Shown: piece after piece, positions 5,339-5,742 of the stretch
How positions within the stretch are numbered: position 1 is the stretch's first letter
Layout: the number at the start of each line of letters is the position of its first letter
Source: Selenomonadaceae bacterium
GTDB taxonomy: Bacteria; Bacillota; Negativicutes; Selenomonadales; Selenomonadaceae
Length of the DNA stretch: 5,742 nucleotides
Direction: 5' to 3'
Assembly (NCBI GenBank): GCA_017390245.1
Contig: JAFPCE010000193.1
Span: 1 to 5,742 of the forward strand
The notes under the pieces: model-generated
Told to the model about the DNA's origin: nothing
Seen by the model: only the letters and a program-made list of their open reading frames with translations
Database searches by the model: none
Program-made: the position numbers and the translations under genes

Positions 5339-5742
5339 ATGCCAAGTGATGAAGAATTAGTAAAGAAATTAATGGGGGAAGTGAAGGAGCTTTCTGAAGT
5401 AAATAGAAAATTATATGCCTGCCTGGATATTGGCGGCACTAAAATCAAGCATGGTGTTATTGATGACCAGGGCAATATCATAGAGCAGGGCAGCTGTGCT
5501 ACTGAAGCCTTTATGGGCGCAGAACATATCGTGAAAAACTGTGCTGTGGCAGTGGAAATATATAAGCTTAAATACGATCTAAGCGGTATTGCTGTTTCTA
5601 CAGCAGGAGTAGTGAACACTGATACAGGCAGCATTATTTTTGCAGGCAAGCATCTGCCTGGGTATACTGGGCTGAATTTAAAGCAGCGGCTGGAGGCACA
5701 GTGCCATCTGAAGTGCTATGTGGAAAATGATGTAAACTGTGC
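5339..5742 (+). CDS. ROK-family sugar kinase or regulator, N-terminal part (runs off right edge)
   Basis: The first 134 codons are present; the rest lies outside. ROK proteins are cytoplasmic actin-fold sugar kinases (glucokinase, N-acetylmannosamine kinase, fructokinase) or related repressors. Residues 29-36 read LDIGGTKI, the ATP phosphate-binding motif. AVSTAGVVNTDTGSI (85-99) matches the conserved PGxVD..G segment with Thr-Ala where Pro is usual. VENDVNC (128-134) is the ENDxN motif with the presumed catalytic base Asp131. There is no DNA-binding helix-turn-helix before the kinase fold, which favours a kinase over an XylR/NagC-type repressor. Residues 1-25 form a charged helical extension (MPSDEELVKK onward) that most ROK kinases lack. 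The start at 5339 is chosen because AGGTG at 5328-5332 is 6 bases upstream; in-frame ATG 5333 and GTG 5330 are too close to it. Substrate cannot be told: the zinc-binding and sugar-specific HExGH region is beyond the window. Confidence 0.85.
   Translation, partial: MPSDEELVKKLMGEVKELSEVNRKLYACLDIGGTKIKHGVIDDQGNIIEQGSCATEAFMGAEHIVKNCAVAVEIYKLKYDLSGIAVSTAGVVNTDTGSIIFAGKHLPGYTGLNLKQRLEAQCHLKCYVENDVNC

Noticed and set aside
5290..5649. 119-codon minus-strand reading
   Set aside because: It lies opposite the ROK gene, which shows clear ATP-binding and catalytic motifs.

Overview
The window looks like an ordinary chromosomal segment of a low-to-mid-GC Firmicute-type bacterium. Strong AGGAG ribosome binding sites, an FtsA-domain protein, a FakA/YloV-like DAK2 protein and intrinsic terminators with U-tracts support this. 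A member of the Negativicutes (Acidaminococcaceae/Veillonellaceae type) is my best guess, from the gene set and style only, and it is not proven. I see no mobile element, CRISPR array, tRNA or rRNA.

Layout: (1) 1-2202, minus strand, the N-terminal 734 residues of a large FtsA-like actin-fold ATPase. It has a basic N-terminal tail and a long C-terminal array of about five tandem, probably beta-grasp-like modules, and it runs off the left edge. (2) 2203-2392, an AT-rich divergent intergenic region. (3) 2393-3685, plus strand, a FakA/YloV-type DAK2-domain protein whose metal-binding DGDTG-type motif is replaced, so it is probably a pseudokinase or a divergent paralogue. (4) 3686-4185, a 500-base stretch without a credible protein gene. 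It holds a well-supported minus-strand structured RNA of about 187 nt with its own extended -10 promoter, a long closing stem, an internal bubble with 3'-side hairpins and a UUCG-loop terminator; I call it a 6S RNA (SsrS) candidate. (5) 4186-4794, a DUF3846-like protein. (6) 4888-5205, a 105-residue orphan with its own promoter and a strong terminator. (7) 5339 to the right edge, the start of a ROK-family sugar kinase or regulator with an unusual N-terminal extension.

The plus-strand genes look like separate transcription units, because each has its own promoter candidate and two are closed by hairpin terminators. I see no shared pathway. The two most interesting proteins, the repeat-bearing FtsA homologue and the motif-poor FakA homologue, diverge from one intergenic region and could share control. 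The best candidates for something unusual are the FtsA-like repeat array, the degenerate DAK2 protein and the structured RNA.
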